Positions 1 to 9,896 of a stretch of DNA of 64,000 nucleotides are shown here, one piece after another. The notes below the pieces were generated by a model, which made no database searches, was not told where the DNA came from, and worked only from the letters and a program-made list of their open reading frames with translations. Both the position numbers and the translations under genes were made by a program. Position 1 is the first letter of the stretch; each line of letters starts with the position of its first letter. Location: positions 1 through 64,000 of the forward strand of contig CANGUG010000007.1 in NCBI GenBank assembly GCA_947457075.1, read 5' to 3'. This stretch comes from Bacteroidota bacterium (GTDB lineage: Bacteria > Bacteroidota > Bacteroidia > Chitinophagales > Chitinophagaceae).

Positions 1-85
1 CCAGCTGTTTTTTCAAACTGCCGGGAACCAGGAAACGCCCTTTAGCGTCGATAGTTGATTGATATTCTCCGTGAAAGCCTGTCAT
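1..85 (-). CDS. mraZ: MraZ, N-terminal part (runs off the left edge)
   Basis: The first 28 codons of MraZ, the DNA-binding regulator and first gene of the division/cell-wall cluster, are read leftward from an ATG at 85-83. The translation begins MTGFHGEYQSTIDAKGR and goes on FLVPGSLKKQL, which carries the family's conserved N-terminal pattern (hGEY, lDxKGRhhhP). The rest of the gene, and presumably mraW and the fts/mur genes, lies left of the window. MraZ-type operator boxes lie just upstream. The recognition rests on 28 residues, but the motif is distinctive. Confidence 0.9.
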   Translation of the reverse strand, partial: MTGFHGEYQSTIDAKGRFLVPGSLKKQL

Positions 86-109
86 TGTTAATAATTAGCG
101 TGATTTTTA

Positions 110-146
110 CCACTTGTTCACACAAAATAACACTTTTTACCACTTT
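110..146 (-). promoter_or_regulatory. MraZ-type operator: four 10-bp-spaced boxes
   Basis: Read on the minus strand, four 7-bp boxes lie exactly 10 bp apart: AAAGTGG (146-140), AAAGTGT (136-130), TTTGTGT (126-120) and CAAGTGG (116-110). They end 25 bp before the mraZ start codon. Repeats of AAAGTG[T/G] with 3-bp spacers are the known MraZ site in mycoplasmas, and spaced TGGG repeats are used in E. coli. Autoregulation of mraZ through these boxes is inferred. A short -7-like sequence (TTATTTTG) overlaps the third box. Confidence 0.75.
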
Positions 147-324
147 TAATGGCAAAATGGCCCCTTCTAGTTTTCCACAAGTAATAAACCGGCCTAAAAA
201 CGATACGCACAAAGGATTTCCTGATGATTTAGGCTATTTTCTTAGTTTTTGTGTGTGAACTACTGTGGAAAACCCTTGTTTTTAGGTTAATAATGGGTGA
301 ATTAGGCTTTTTTCGGAAGCAAAT

Positions 325-332
325 GTACCTTT
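325..332 (+). promoter_or_regulatory. -7 promoter box of queA
   Basis: TACCTTTG matches the Bacteroidota -7 consensus TAnnTTTG. With the usual spacing, transcription would start near 336, only about 2 nt before the queA ATG at 338. This box also rules out the longer upstream reading of the frame. Confidence 0.6.
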
Positions 333-337
333 GCGCC

Positions 338-1624
338 ATGTTTACAAAACCTAAATTGGCCATACAGGACTTTGATTATACATTACCAGATAGTCAAATT
401 GCCTATCACCCTGCCCCCAATCGATCAGATAGCAAGCTTTTAATATGGAATCAAACCATTATTGGCGAAAGTAACTATGCCCAAATAGCGAAATATATTC
501 CATCCAATGCAACGCTTGTATTTAATAATAGCAAAGTGATAGCTGCTAGGATATTGTTTGAAAAAAATGAAACAAGTACTATTGAAATTTTTTGTTTAGA
601 GCCAACTGAAAAATATATTCCCGTTTTATTAGCAATGCAAGCAACAAAAAAAGTGGAATGGTATTGTTTAGTAGGTGGTGCAAAAAAGTGGAAGGAAGAT
701 ACACTGCAACAAGAAGTAAATGTGAACGGAGCGTCCATAATTTTTATTGCAAAAAAAATGCAACAGGAAGATGGAAAATTTTTGATTGAATTTTCATGGG
801 ATCACCCCAGTATTACATTTTCAGAAATACTTACTTCCATTGGAAACATTCCGCTTCCTCCTTATATACAAAGAAAAGCCAATGAGAATGACAAAGATAG
901 ATATCAAACTACCTACGCTAATGAGGAAGGCTCTGTAGCCGCTCCTACAGCGGGATTGCATTTTAGCAAGGAAGTATTTAAAAGCCTAGAAGAGAAAAAT
1001 ATTTTTCAAAAATACCTAACACTACATGTAGGTGCTGGTACTTTTATGCCAGTTAAATCAGCCACAATTGACGAACATGATATGCATGCTGAATTTATTG
1101 AAGTAGATATAAGTTTACTTGCTTACTTGAAAGAAAATGCACAGCAATATGATGCACTCCAAAAGGCATCTGTTGCTCCTATTATTGCTGTTGGCACTAC
1201 CAGCCTCCGTACCCTTGAATCAGTGTATTGGATTGGAGCAAAATCATTTGTTTATAAAAAGGAAAACAATAAGGTATTGCCTATTGCAGAAATGAATTTA
1301 GGTCAATGGGAAGCATATGAATTGGCTGAATATAAAATAACCACCTTACAGGCAATGGAAGCATTAATTGAATCCTTATCGGAGCAACATTGTCATAAAC
1401 TAATAACCAAAACCCAACTCATTGTTACGCCAGGATACCTATTTAAGATTTGTGATGGACTAATCACCAACTTCCATCAACCAAAATCTACCCTGTTATT
1501 AATCATTGCTGCTATTACGGGCGAGGAATGGAAGTCAATCTACGAACATGCACTTGCGAACGAATATCGCTTTTTAAGTTATGGGGACGGTAGTTTACTT
1601 TGGATTAATCAACAGGAAGTGTAA
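338..1624 (+). CDS. queA: S-adenosylmethionine:tRNA ribosyltransferase-isomerase QueA
   Basis: QueA transfers and isomerises the ribosyl part of SAM onto 7-aminomethyl-7-deazaguanine in tRNA to form epoxyqueuosine. The 428-residue protein has the family landmarks: an N-terminal block with the LPDSQIAYHPAPNR stretch, GSVAAPTAGLHF in the middle, LHVGAGTFMPVK, IAVGTTSLRTLES, and ITNFHQPKSTLLLL-like near the C-terminus. It is somewhat longer than the usual 340-360 residues. An in-frame upstream start exists at 251, but ATG 338 matches the family N-terminus and lies just after the -7 box. It overlaps the convergent kinase gene tail to tail by 20 bp. Confidence 0.93.
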   Translation: MFTKPKLAIQDFDYTLPDSQIAYHPAPNRSDSKLLIWNQTIIGESNYAQIAKYIPSNATLVFNNSKVIAARILFEKNETSTIEIFCLEPTEKYIPVLLAMQATKKVEWYCLVGGAKKWKEDTLQQEVNVNGASIIFIAKKMQQEDGKFLIEFSWDHPSITFSEILTSIGNIPLPPYIQRKANENDKDRYQTTYANEEGSVAAPTAGLHFSKEVFKSLEEKNIFQKYLTLHVGAGTFMPVKSATIDEHDMHAEFIEVDISLLAYLKENAQQYDALQKASVAPIIAVGTTSLRTLESVYWIGAKSFVYKKENNKVLPIAEMNLGQWEAYELAEYKITTLQAMEALIESLSEQHCHKLITKTQLIVTPGYLFKICDGLITNFHQPKSTLLLIIAAITGEEWKSIYEHALANEYRFLSYGDGSLLWINQQEV

Positions 1625-2918
1625 TGGTCATTTTTGTTCCTTTTCCTACTTCGCTTTGAACTTTAATTTTTCCCTTGTGGATATCAATTACCCATTTCAC
1701 ATAACTCATTCCTAATCCAAAGCCTTTTACATTGTGGATATTACCGGTATGTGCACGGTAAAATTTTTCAAAAATATGATTCGCAGTGACCAGGTCCATT
1801 CCTATACCCTTGTCTTCGATAACAATTTGAATTTCTCCAGGCAAGGAAACTGTATTGATGCTAATATCAATGCGTTCAGCTGAATATTTTATTGCATTGT
1901 CAATTAAATTGGAAAACACATGAATTAAATATTCTTCATCCGCCTCAATCATAGATGGATCCGCTTCAAAATTGGTTTGCACCGAAGAAGGCTTTTCGTC
2001 AAGCTGAAGTTTAAATGTATCTAAAACACCAAATATCAAATCATGGACATCAACAGGTGCTTTTTTAATTTCATACTCTTTCTTTTCTAATTGAGCTGCT
2101 TGTAAAATTACTTCCACATGTTTATTCATTCGCAGGTTCGCCTCTCTAATAATATTACCATAATAGGTCACCGAATTAACTTCACTTTGCACTTTAGGGC
2201 TTTTTAATGCATCCACCGCAATAGAAATAGTGGCAATAGGTGTTTTTAATTCATGCGTCATATTATTGATAAAATCTCTTTTAATTTCATTCAATTTACG
2301 TTGCGTAAACAAGGACCTTACAGTGATGAAGAATGCAGCCAATACAGTAAAAATAAATAATATAGAACCCAAAATGACCCATCTTAATGAATACAATACA
2401 TGTGATTGGATATTGGGCAAAATTAAAATGATGGTTTCAAATGGGCCAACCGGTTCTGCTATTTCCGGTGGAATAACTTGAACCCTTGTTTGCAAATGGG
2501 TTATGTCGTCGGAAAGGACATCATCTAACTTACTGCTTTTACGATACACATCGGCCTTTTTGCTAACAACAGCAAATTCAAAATTATATCCATTAAGTCC
2601 ATTTTTATCTAAGGCTGTTCTGATAATGCTACTGAGTTCTTTTTCATTATACATATCAGCAATCGAAGTTTCTTTAAATTCTTGTTTGAAAAAATTTTCA
2701 CTTAACCCTTGCCCTCTTTTAGGTAAAGAAAGTGATAAACCACTATATACTTTTTTTCCTACTTCATTGGAAACGCTTACTGCAGATTGATTTAATTTTT
2801 CGTGAAGTTGATTAGTTGTCAACATAACCAGCCCCTGCAACCAAGTAATTTGTATAAACAAAATACCAATGATTGATAATGTAATTAATGTAAATATGAC
2901 TGGAAAGGTCTTCTTCAT
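1605..2918 (-). CDS. Membrane sensor histidine kinase
   Basis: A two-component sensor kinase of 437 residues: a membrane segment at about 7-30, an extracytoplasmic region of about 145 residues, a second membrane segment at about 178-201, a dimerisation/phosphoacceptor helix with HELKTP (His222), an N box around FSNLIDNAIKYS, and G boxes EDKGIGM and GFGLGMSY. I see no clear HAMP or PAS domain. Start MKKTFPV at 2918 is chosen because a longer reading from 2984 would run through the atp terminator; AAGGA precedes this ATG. No response regulator is adjacent. The nearest one, at 62324-63022, is a possible but unproven partner. Confidence 0.85.
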   Translation of the reverse strand: MKKTFPVIFTLITLSIIGILFIQITWLQGLVMLTTNQLHEKLNQSAVSVSNEVGKKVYSGLSLSLPKRGQGLSENFFKQEFKETSIADMYNEKELSSIIRTALDKNGLNGYNFEFAVVSKKADVYRKSSKLDDVLSDDITHLQTRVQVIPPEIAEPVGPFETIILILPNIQSHVLYSLRWVILGSILFIFTVLAAFFITVRSLFTQRKLNEIKRDFINNMTHELKTPIATISIAVDALKSPKVQSEVNSVTYYGNIIREANLRMNKHVEVILQAAQLEKKEYEIKKAPVDVHDLIFGVLDTFKLQLDEKPSSVQTNFEADPSMIEADEEYLIHVFSNLIDNAIKYSAERIDISINTVSLPGEIQIVIEDKGIGMDLVTANHIFEKFYRAHTGNIHNVKGFGLGMSYVKWVIDIHKGKIKVQSEVGKGTKMTITLPVD

Positions 2919-2957
2919 TCTTTTATCCTTAGCAATTAAATTTGCGTATGTGAATAT

Positions 2958-2991
2958 ATAAAAAATCCCTTGGTGATATACCAAGGGATTT
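2958..2991 (-). terminator. Intrinsic terminator after atpD-atpC
   Basis: A 12-bp perfect stem (2963-2974 with 2980-2991) closes a 5-nt loop. On the minus strand it is followed by a T-rich run, as expected for a terminator 29 bp past the atpC stop. Confidence 0.8.
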
Positions 2992-3019
2992 GAAAATTAC
3001 CATTATTTTAAGTTAATTA

Positions 3020-3265
3020 TTACAACACACCTTCTACCAAAACAGTTGCTTTGTTATTAATAACTTCCACAAAACCGCCTTGAATAGCATAGGTTTCAGC
3101 AGCAGTTCCTTTTTGCAACACTTTTACATTGCCAATACCCAAGGCACTCACTAATGGTGCGTGTTTATCTAATACTTCGAACAACCCATCAATGCCAGGC
3201 AACTGAACGCCTTGTACATCGCCGCTAAAAAGCTTTTTTTCGGGTGTCAATATTTCTAATAACAT
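3020..3265 (-). CDS. atpC: F1-type ATP synthase epsilon subunit (short form)
   Basis: Epsilon belongs to the central stalk of the cytoplasmic F1 sector. The 81-residue protein is only the N-terminal beta-sandwich (LTPEKKLFSGDVQGVQLPG, then DKHAPLVSAL). The C-terminal helical hairpin found in the 130-140-residue subunits, which can inhibit ATP hydrolysis, is absent. Short epsilon subunits are known in Bacteroidota. It lies 19 bp after atpD in the same direction and is followed by a terminator, so atpD-atpC looks like a two-gene operon with the other subunits encoded elsewhere. Confidence 0.92.
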   Translation of the reverse strand: MLLEILTPEKKLFSGDVQGVQLPGIDGLFEVLDKHAPLVSALGIGNVKVLQKGTAAETYAIQGGFVEVINNKATVLVEGVL

Positions 3266-3284
3266 GTATCTAGTTTAAAATAAA

Positions 3285-4814
<1,530 letters not shown>

Positions 4815-4817
4815 TCA

Positions 4818-5528
4818 TTATTGCAAAAATTGTAGGTAGATAAAAGCAGCTAAAATTCCCCCAAGCAGGGGGCCAACCACCGGAATGAACGCATATTCCC
4901 AATCACTAGGCCCTTTTCCCTTCATTGGGAGGATAAAATGCATGATTCTAGGGCCCAAATCCCTGGCTGGATTAATGGCCCAACCAGTGGGTCCTCCCAA
5001 CCCAAATCCAATTCCTGCTACTAAAAGGGATACCGGCAAGGCCGACATGGCCCCCATTTCGACCCCAGCAGGCTTAATCATAAATACACCCAGTAAAAAA
5101 ACACAGGTGGCCAAGGTTTCTACCAATAAATTATGTTTCAAGTTTCTAATGGAAGGACCGGTCGCAAAACAGGCTAGCTGGTCACCTGCATGATCGGCTT
5201 CATTTAAATGTGGGTGATACATAATCCAAACAATAAATGCACCCAACATCGCCCCTACTAATTGAGCTAAAAAATATAAAGGGACCAAGTCCCAACTAAA
5301 TTTCCCTGCGGTTGCAAGTGCAATAGTGACAGCAGGATTTAAATGTGCCCCACTGATACTACTGGTCATATAAACTCCTACAAAAACAGCAATCATCCAT
5401 CCAAACACGATTGAAATTAAGCCTCCATTGTTTCCTTTCGTTTTGGGAAGTACTACGTTGGCAACCACTCCATTTCCAATAACGATGATGATTAATGTGC
5501 CAAATAATTCTGCGATAAAAGGGGTCAT
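4818..5528 (-). CDS. glpF: Aquaglyceroporin (MIP family, glycerol facilitator)
   Basis: A 236-residue MIP channel with both half-helix motifs: NPA at residues 64-66 (GAHLNPAVT) and NPA at 186-188 followed by R189-D190 (GWAINPARD). The Asp after the second NPAR is the usual mark of glycerol-conducting rather than strict water channels. About six membrane helices can be traced. It follows glpK by 70 bp in the same direction, which supports glycerol uptake coupled to phosphorylation. Confidence 0.9.
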   Translation of the reverse strand: MTPFIAELFGTLIIIVIGNGVVANVVLPKTKGNNGGLISIVFGWMIAVFVGVYMTSSISGAHLNPAVTIALATAGKFSWDLVPLYFLAQLVGAMLGAFIVWIMYHPHLNEADHAGDQLACFATGPSIRNLKHNLLVETLATCVFLLGVFMIKPAGVEMGAMSALPVSLLVAGIGFGLGGPTGWAINPARDLGPRIMHFILPMKGKGPSDWEYAFIPVVGPLLGGILAAFIYLQFLQ

Positions 5529-5598
5529 TGTTGTTAGATTTTATGATGAATCAAAAATTTCTATTGTATAAATTTATATTTAAAGAGTTAAATAGCCA

Positions 5599-7083
5599 TT
5601 ACCAATGATTGGTTGCATTAATGGCACGCTCCCAGCCATTTATTTTTTGGTTTTTATGTTCATCCTCCATTATTGGAGTAAACACTTTGTCCACCATCCA
5701 CTTGGACCTTAGCGCTTCCACATCTTTCCAAAAACCCACTGCCAACCCCGCTAAATAAGCGGCTCCCAAAGCAGTGGTTTCTACCATGGTGGGGCGTATT
5801 ACTTTGGTATGAACTATATCAGACTGAAATTGCATCAGTAAATTATTATGCGTTGCACCCCCATCCACTCTTAGTTCAGCGATAGGTATTCCTGCATCGG
5901 CTTCCATTGCTTTTAATAAATCATAACTTTGAAAAGCAATGCTTTCTAAAGCAGCGCGCGCAATATGCGCTGCACTAGTGCCTCTTGTGATGCCCACAAT
6001 CGTACCTCTTGCATGCTGATTCCAATAGGGTGCACCCAATCCGGCAAAAGCGGGAACCAAATAAACACCATCGGTATCTTCCACTTGTTTAGCTAAATCT
6101 TCCACCTCCGAGGAATTTCGAATTAAATGCAGCCCATCTCGCAACCATTGCACTACAGCCCCTCCAATAAACACACTTCCTTCTAAAGCATAATAAGTAT
6201 GCCCATTTAATTGCAAAGCAATGGTGGTTAATAAATTATTTTTAGAAAGAACTGCTTTTTCTCCGGTATGCATTAACATAAAACATCCTGTACCATAAGT
6301 GTTTTTTACCATCCCAGGAGCGGTACACATTTGTCCAAATAATGCAGCTTGCTGATCGCCTGCAATGCCCGCAATGGGAATTTCATGATTGGTAAATAAT
6401 TGATTGGTGTAGCCATAAATTTCACTACTACTTTTTACAGTAGGCAAAATAGATGCTGGAATATCCAATAAGGCCAACAACTCATTATCCCATTGCAATG
6501 TGTGAATATTAAACAGCATGGTTCTGGATGCATTGGTTGCATCGGTTACATGCACTTGTCCATTGGTTAATTTCCAAACCAACCAGGTATCAATAGTGCC
6601 AAAACTTAATTCACCTCGCTCAGCCATAGCTCGTGCATCTTGCACATGATCCAAAATCCATTTAATTTTTGAGCCTGAAAAATAAGCATCAATGACCAAT
6701 CCTGTTTTTTCTTGAACCATGGCAGCTTTTCCTTGGGTCTTTAAATCATCACAATAAGCTGCGGTTCTTCGATCCTGCCAAACAATGGCATTGTAAATGG
6801 GTAAGCCCGTTTTTTTATTCCAAACCACCGTAGTTTCTCTTTGATTGGTAATGCCAATAGCTGCAATATCCGTTAATGCTAAATTCTTTTTACTAATGGC
6901 TTCGCTTGCTACCCCAATTTGAGTGCTCCATATTTCCATAGCATCATGCTCTACCCAACCTGGTGCAGGAAAATGCTGTGTAAATTCTTTTTGAGCGATA
7001 CCCTGAATGTGGCCTTGATGATCAAATAAAATGGCACGACTGCTCGTAGTTCCTTGATCAAAGGATAAGATAAATTTTGACAT
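5599..7083 (-). CDS. glpK: Glycerol kinase
   Basis: Phosphorylates glycerol to sn-glycerol 3-phosphate, trapping it after facilitated entry. The 494-residue FGGY-family kinase shows the N-terminal phosphate-binding [46 protein letters not shown] and the C-terminal RVDGGATHN and [12 protein letters not shown] blocks. Start [10 protein letters not shown] at 7083 is chosen over an ATG three codons upstream. It is transcribed ahead of glpF; no glpD is seen here. Confidence 0.96.
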   Translation of the reverse strand: MSKFILSFDQGTTSSRAILFDHQGHIQGIAQKEFTQHFPAPGWVEHDAMEIWSTQIGVASEAISKKNLALTDIAAIGITNQRETTVVWNKKTGLPIYNAIVWQDRRTAAYCDDLKTQGKAAMVQEKTGLVIDAYFSGSKIKWILDHVQDARAMAERGELSFGTIDTWLVWKLTNGQVHVTDATNASRTMLFNIHTLQWDNELLALLDIPASILPTVKSSSEIYGYTNQLFTNHEIPIAGIAGDQQAALFGQMCTAPGMVKNTYGTGCFMLMHTGEKAVLSKNNLLTTIALQLNGHTYYALEGSVFIGGAVVQWLRDGLHLIRNSSEVEDLAKQVEDTDGVYLVPAFAGLGAPYWNQHARGTIVGITRGTSAAHIARAALESIAFQSYDLLKAMEADAGIPIAELRVDGGATHNNLLMQFQSDIVHTKVIRPTMVETTALGAAYLAGLAVGFWKDVEALRSKWMVDKVFTPIMEDEHKNQKINGWERAINATNHW

Positions 7084-7138
7084 TACAATCATTTATTAGA
7101 TTGTAATATAAAAAAAGAAAGGCAGAAAAAGACGAGAA

Positions 7139-8536
7139 TTATCTTCTACTTCTTAACCAAGACTCTGGATCAAGAAAGGAGCCTTTGTCATTGCTAATCA
7201 TAAATAATAATGCACCTTCCCCCTCTAAATTAATGCCCGATCTTCCCAATAATGTACCGGCCCTTACTTCCTGACCAACTGACACATTAATACTGCTTAG
7301 ATGCGTGTAGGTGGAAAAATACTTTCCATGTTGTACAAAAACGGTTAAATCACCATTAATATCCCCTGTATATTTTACGACTCCATTGGCAATACTTTTT
7401 ACAGAAGAGCCTTTGGGGACTGCAATTTCAATTCCATCGCTTTTTCTATTCAATTTGGTACCAGGGATATTTTCAACACCAAAATGTACAAATACATTTC
7501 CTCTATCTACCGGCCAAGGCAAACCTCCTCTACTATTTTCAATGGAGATAGAAGCTTCTCTTCCTTCTTCGGTTGTTTCTAAAGCCGAATAGGGGCGATT
7601 ACCTGATGTACTGGTAATTCCCCCTTCTGTAGCGCTTACCTTTCCTCCGTTTTTCACGCTTGGCTTAGCACTCGTATTGCCTTTAGAAGTGTTATTACTA
7701 TTGTTATTGGCAGTTGAAGAGGCGTCGGTTTTAGCCTTTGCAGCAGCTGCATCGTTCGCTGCTTTTATTTTTGCGAGTCGGTCTTTTTCTTTCTTTTCTG
7801 CCTCCAAAGTTTCTCTTCTAATAATTGTCAATAAAGCAGATTGCATTTTTTTCCTTTGTGCTTCCTTCTGTTTTAATTGAGCAGTAACTTCTTTTTCCTT
7901 ACCCTTTAATTGTGTAATTATTTTATCCTGCTCTTTTCGATCATCCACCAACACCTTTAGCTGGTCATTTTGCACAGTCAAGGTTTTCATTCGGTCTTTT
8001 TTATTGAAGCTAAGCTGCCCAATTTTGTCGTTTAAATCTTTTTGTGACATTGAAATGGCCCTTGCTTGCGCTTCCCTATTTTGTCTATAGCTTTTTAAAT
8101 AGGTAATTCTTTTTATCGCGTCGTTGAAGCTATTCGCTGAAAACAAAAAATTTAAATATTCATACCCACTCCTGCTTTTATAAGCAAAAATGATGCTTTT
8201 CTCATACCTGCTTTTTAAAGTGTCTAAATCACCATTTAATTTTTTAACATCCTTTTGATTGTTCGCAATGGCTGCGTCAATGATAGCAACTTGTTTAGCA
8301 ATACTATTGACCAAAGCTTCTCTTTTAGCAATTTTATTTTTAATGACGCTCAATTGCGCCAATGTTGTTTTTTTATTTTTCTGAATTTGATTTTTTAATT
8401 GATTCAGTTCCTCTAACTCCTTTCTGAGTTTTTGTTCCTGCTTTTGCAAATCGTCCCTGGTAGCATTAGACTGTGCATTGGCAGAAATCCACAAACTAAA
8501 ACATAATAAAAATAATATCGAAATCCTTTTTGTCAT
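7139..8536 (-). CDS. EnvC-like murein hydrolase activator (degenerate LytM domain)
   Basis: A 465-residue exported protein: signal peptide (about 1-21, ending ANAQ), a long charged coiled coil of two blocks (about 22-255), a low-complexity Ser/Asn/Lys linker, and a C-terminal LytM/M23 fold (about 335-465). The zinc ligands look lost: the HxGxD-like site reads SDGIEIAVP, and the final HxH is replaced in GALLFMIS. Only the His of THLSS remains. This resembles EnvC/NlpD-type proteins, which switch on N-acetylmuramoyl amidases rather than cut peptidoglycan. It follows dut and the DUF4292 lipoprotein in the same direction. Confidence 0.82.
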   Translation of the reverse strand: MTKRISILFLLCFSLWISANAQSNATRDDLQKQEQKLRKELEELNQLKNQIQKNKKTTLAQLSVIKNKIAKREALVNSIAKQVAIIDAAIANNQKDVKKLNGDLDTLKSRYEKSIIFAYKSRSGYEYLNFLFSANSFNDAIKRITYLKSYRQNREAQARAISMSQKDLNDKIGQLSFNKKDRMKTLTVQNDQLKVLVDDRKEQDKIITQLKGKEKEVTAQLKQKEAQRKKMQSALLTIIRRETLEAEKKEKDRLAKIKAANDAAAAKAKTDASSTANNNSNNTSKGNTSAKPSVKNGGKVSATEGGITSTSGNRPYSALETTEEGREASISIENSRGGLPWPVDRGNVFVHFGVENIPGTKLNRKSDGIEIAVPKGSSVKSIANGVVKYTGDINGDLTVFVQHGKYFSTYTHLSSINVSVGQEVRAGTLLGRSGINLEGEGALLFMISNDKGSFLDPESWLRSRR

Positions 8537-8558
8537 AAACTATTTTATTTCCTCTAAA

Positions 8559-9383
8559 CTATCTTCTTTTTCCCGGCTTGGGCATCACAAAGTTATATTT
8601 TAAAGGTTCATTAAAAGAAAATTCCTTGATTTCCATGTGAATCTCAAATCTAGATTGAGAAGCAATGGCAATATCCCTGTTTAAAGGGAATTGAATTTGT
8701 TGAACAGGTGTATGATTGTAATAAGTGATATCGCAGGTACGTTGTTGGTGTATATTGATATCATCTAATTTTACATGAAGTACTTTTTGATTGTCCTCGC
8801 TTAAGCTAATTAAATTCTTAAATAAAGTACCCATGAGCCCTATTTGCAATTTATTATTGTTCATTTTATAATTAACAATGTTAGCGTTATCCATAAATAT
8901 AGGATTACCTACTAACAAATCCTCAATGGTTGCATAAGAGAAAGGAATTTTGAGCAATTCTTGTAAATAGGATAAAGGCTTTTTTTCTTGCTTCTTTGTT
9001 ATTGGATAAGACAGAAAAACGCTGTCTTGGGTAATGATGGCTTTGAGCCCAATTACCCCCATTGTGCCCCGAACAATAATATAAATGGCTTTCCCTTTTT
9101 CAATACTAATATTGGCAATTAAGGCATCTGATTTATCAACTGTTTCATAGTCCACTTTTACCTTCGCATTTAAGGTATTAAAGGTTATTTTTTCATTAAT
9201 GATTTTGCCAATTATATTTTTTACAATCAAGACAGAATCCACTTTAGATGCTTCAGCAATTATTTGCTGGTTGGCAGAATCCTGCTTAGACAATGCGTTT
9301 TGAATCACCTGCACTTTTCTTGAAGTTGCGCAGGAGGCGAACACCATAATTAAAAAAGAAAAATATAAAAATCTTTTACGCAT
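8559..9383 (-). CDS. DUF4292 family lipoprotein
   Basis: A 274-residue protein with a lipoprotein signal (VFASCATSR, Cys at about 18), so probably anchored in the outer or inner membrane facing the periplasm. The body is beta-rich with regions such as ISIEKGKAIYIIVRG and LSYPITKKQ. It resembles DUF4292, a Bacteroidota family of unknown role that recalls LolA-like folds. It lies 4 bp after dut and 22 bp before the EnvC-like gene, a familiar order in this phylum. Link to lipoprotein or cell-wall handling is a guess. Confidence 0.7.
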   Translation of the reverse strand: MRKRFLYFSFLIMVFASCATSRKVQVIQNALSKQDSANQQIIAEASKVDSVLIVKNIIGKIINEKITFNTLNAKVKVDYETVDKSDALIANISIEKGKAIYIIVRGTMGVIGLKAIITQDSVFLSYPITKKQEKKPLSYLQELLKIPFSYATIEDLLVGNPIFMDNANIVNYKMNNNKLQIGLMGTLFKNLISLSEDNQKVLHVKLDDINIHQQRTCDITYYNHTPVQQIQFPLNRDIAIASQSRFEIHMEIKEFSFNEPLKYNFVMPKPGKRR

Positions 9384-9387
9384 TCAA

Positions 9388-9828
9388 TTATTGTTTTCCA
9401 GTATGACCAAAACCACCCTCCCCTCGCTCGGTAGTTTCAAGTTGTTGAACTAATTCCCAATTTACTTTTTCTACTTTTTGAAAAACCATTTGTGCAATTC
9501 TATCTCCATCCTGAATAGTTTGCACTTCCTCCGATAAATTAATGAGTATTACTTTAATTTCTCCTCTATAATCAGCATCAATAGTGCCTGGCGTATTTAA
9601 ACAGGTGATGCCTTGTTTAATGGCCAAACCACTTCTTGGTCTAACTTGTACTTCCATATTTTCAGGAATTGCCATAAATAAGCCCGTAGGCACTAATATT
9701 CTTTCTAATGGCTTTAATTCAATAGGGGCAGGGATAAAAGCACGTATATCCATTCCTGATGATCCGGCTGTTGCATATGCCGGCAGCGAATGATGGCTTT
9801 GATTGACAATTTTTACCTGTTGTTGCAT
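9388..9828 (-). CDS. dut: Deoxyuridine 5'-triphosphate nucleotidohydrolase
   Basis: Hydrolyses dUTP to dUMP and pyrophosphate, keeping uracil out of DNA and supplying dTMP synthesis. All five trimeric dUTPase motifs are visible in 146 residues: [39 protein letters not shown] and the C-terminal [12 protein letters not shown]. Start MQQQVKIV at 9828 is preferred because it lies 3 nt past the predicted transcription start; the in-frame codon at 9837 would be in the promoter. First gene of a dut, DUF4292, EnvC-like unit. Confidence 0.95.
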   Translation of the reverse strand: MQQQVKIVNQSHHSLPAYATAGSSGMDIRAFIPAPIELKPLERILVPTGLFMAIPENMEVQVRPRSGLAIKQGITCLNTPGTIDADYRGEIKVILINLSEEVQTIQDGDRIAQMVFQKVEKVNWELVQQLETTERGEGGFGHTGKQ

Positions 9829-9834
9829 GGTGAA

Positions 9835-9842
9835 CAAAAATA
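9835..9842 (-). promoter_or_regulatory. -7 promoter box of dut
   Basis: TATTTTTG on the minus strand fits TAnnTTTG. Predicted transcription start near 9831, giving a leader of about 3 nt to the dut ATG. Confidence 0.5.
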
Positions 9843-9896
9843 GGCAAAAACAAAGGAAAAATGACTAGATCAATTGGGTTTTAACAATGCTGTATT

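Noticed and set aside
251-337. Longer N-terminus of QueA
   Set aside because: The added residues do not match the family and the stretch contains the -7 promoter box.
2919-2984. Longer N-terminus of the sensor kinase
   Set aside because: It would extend into the atpD-atpC terminator, and MKKTFPV is a typical start preceded by AAGGA.
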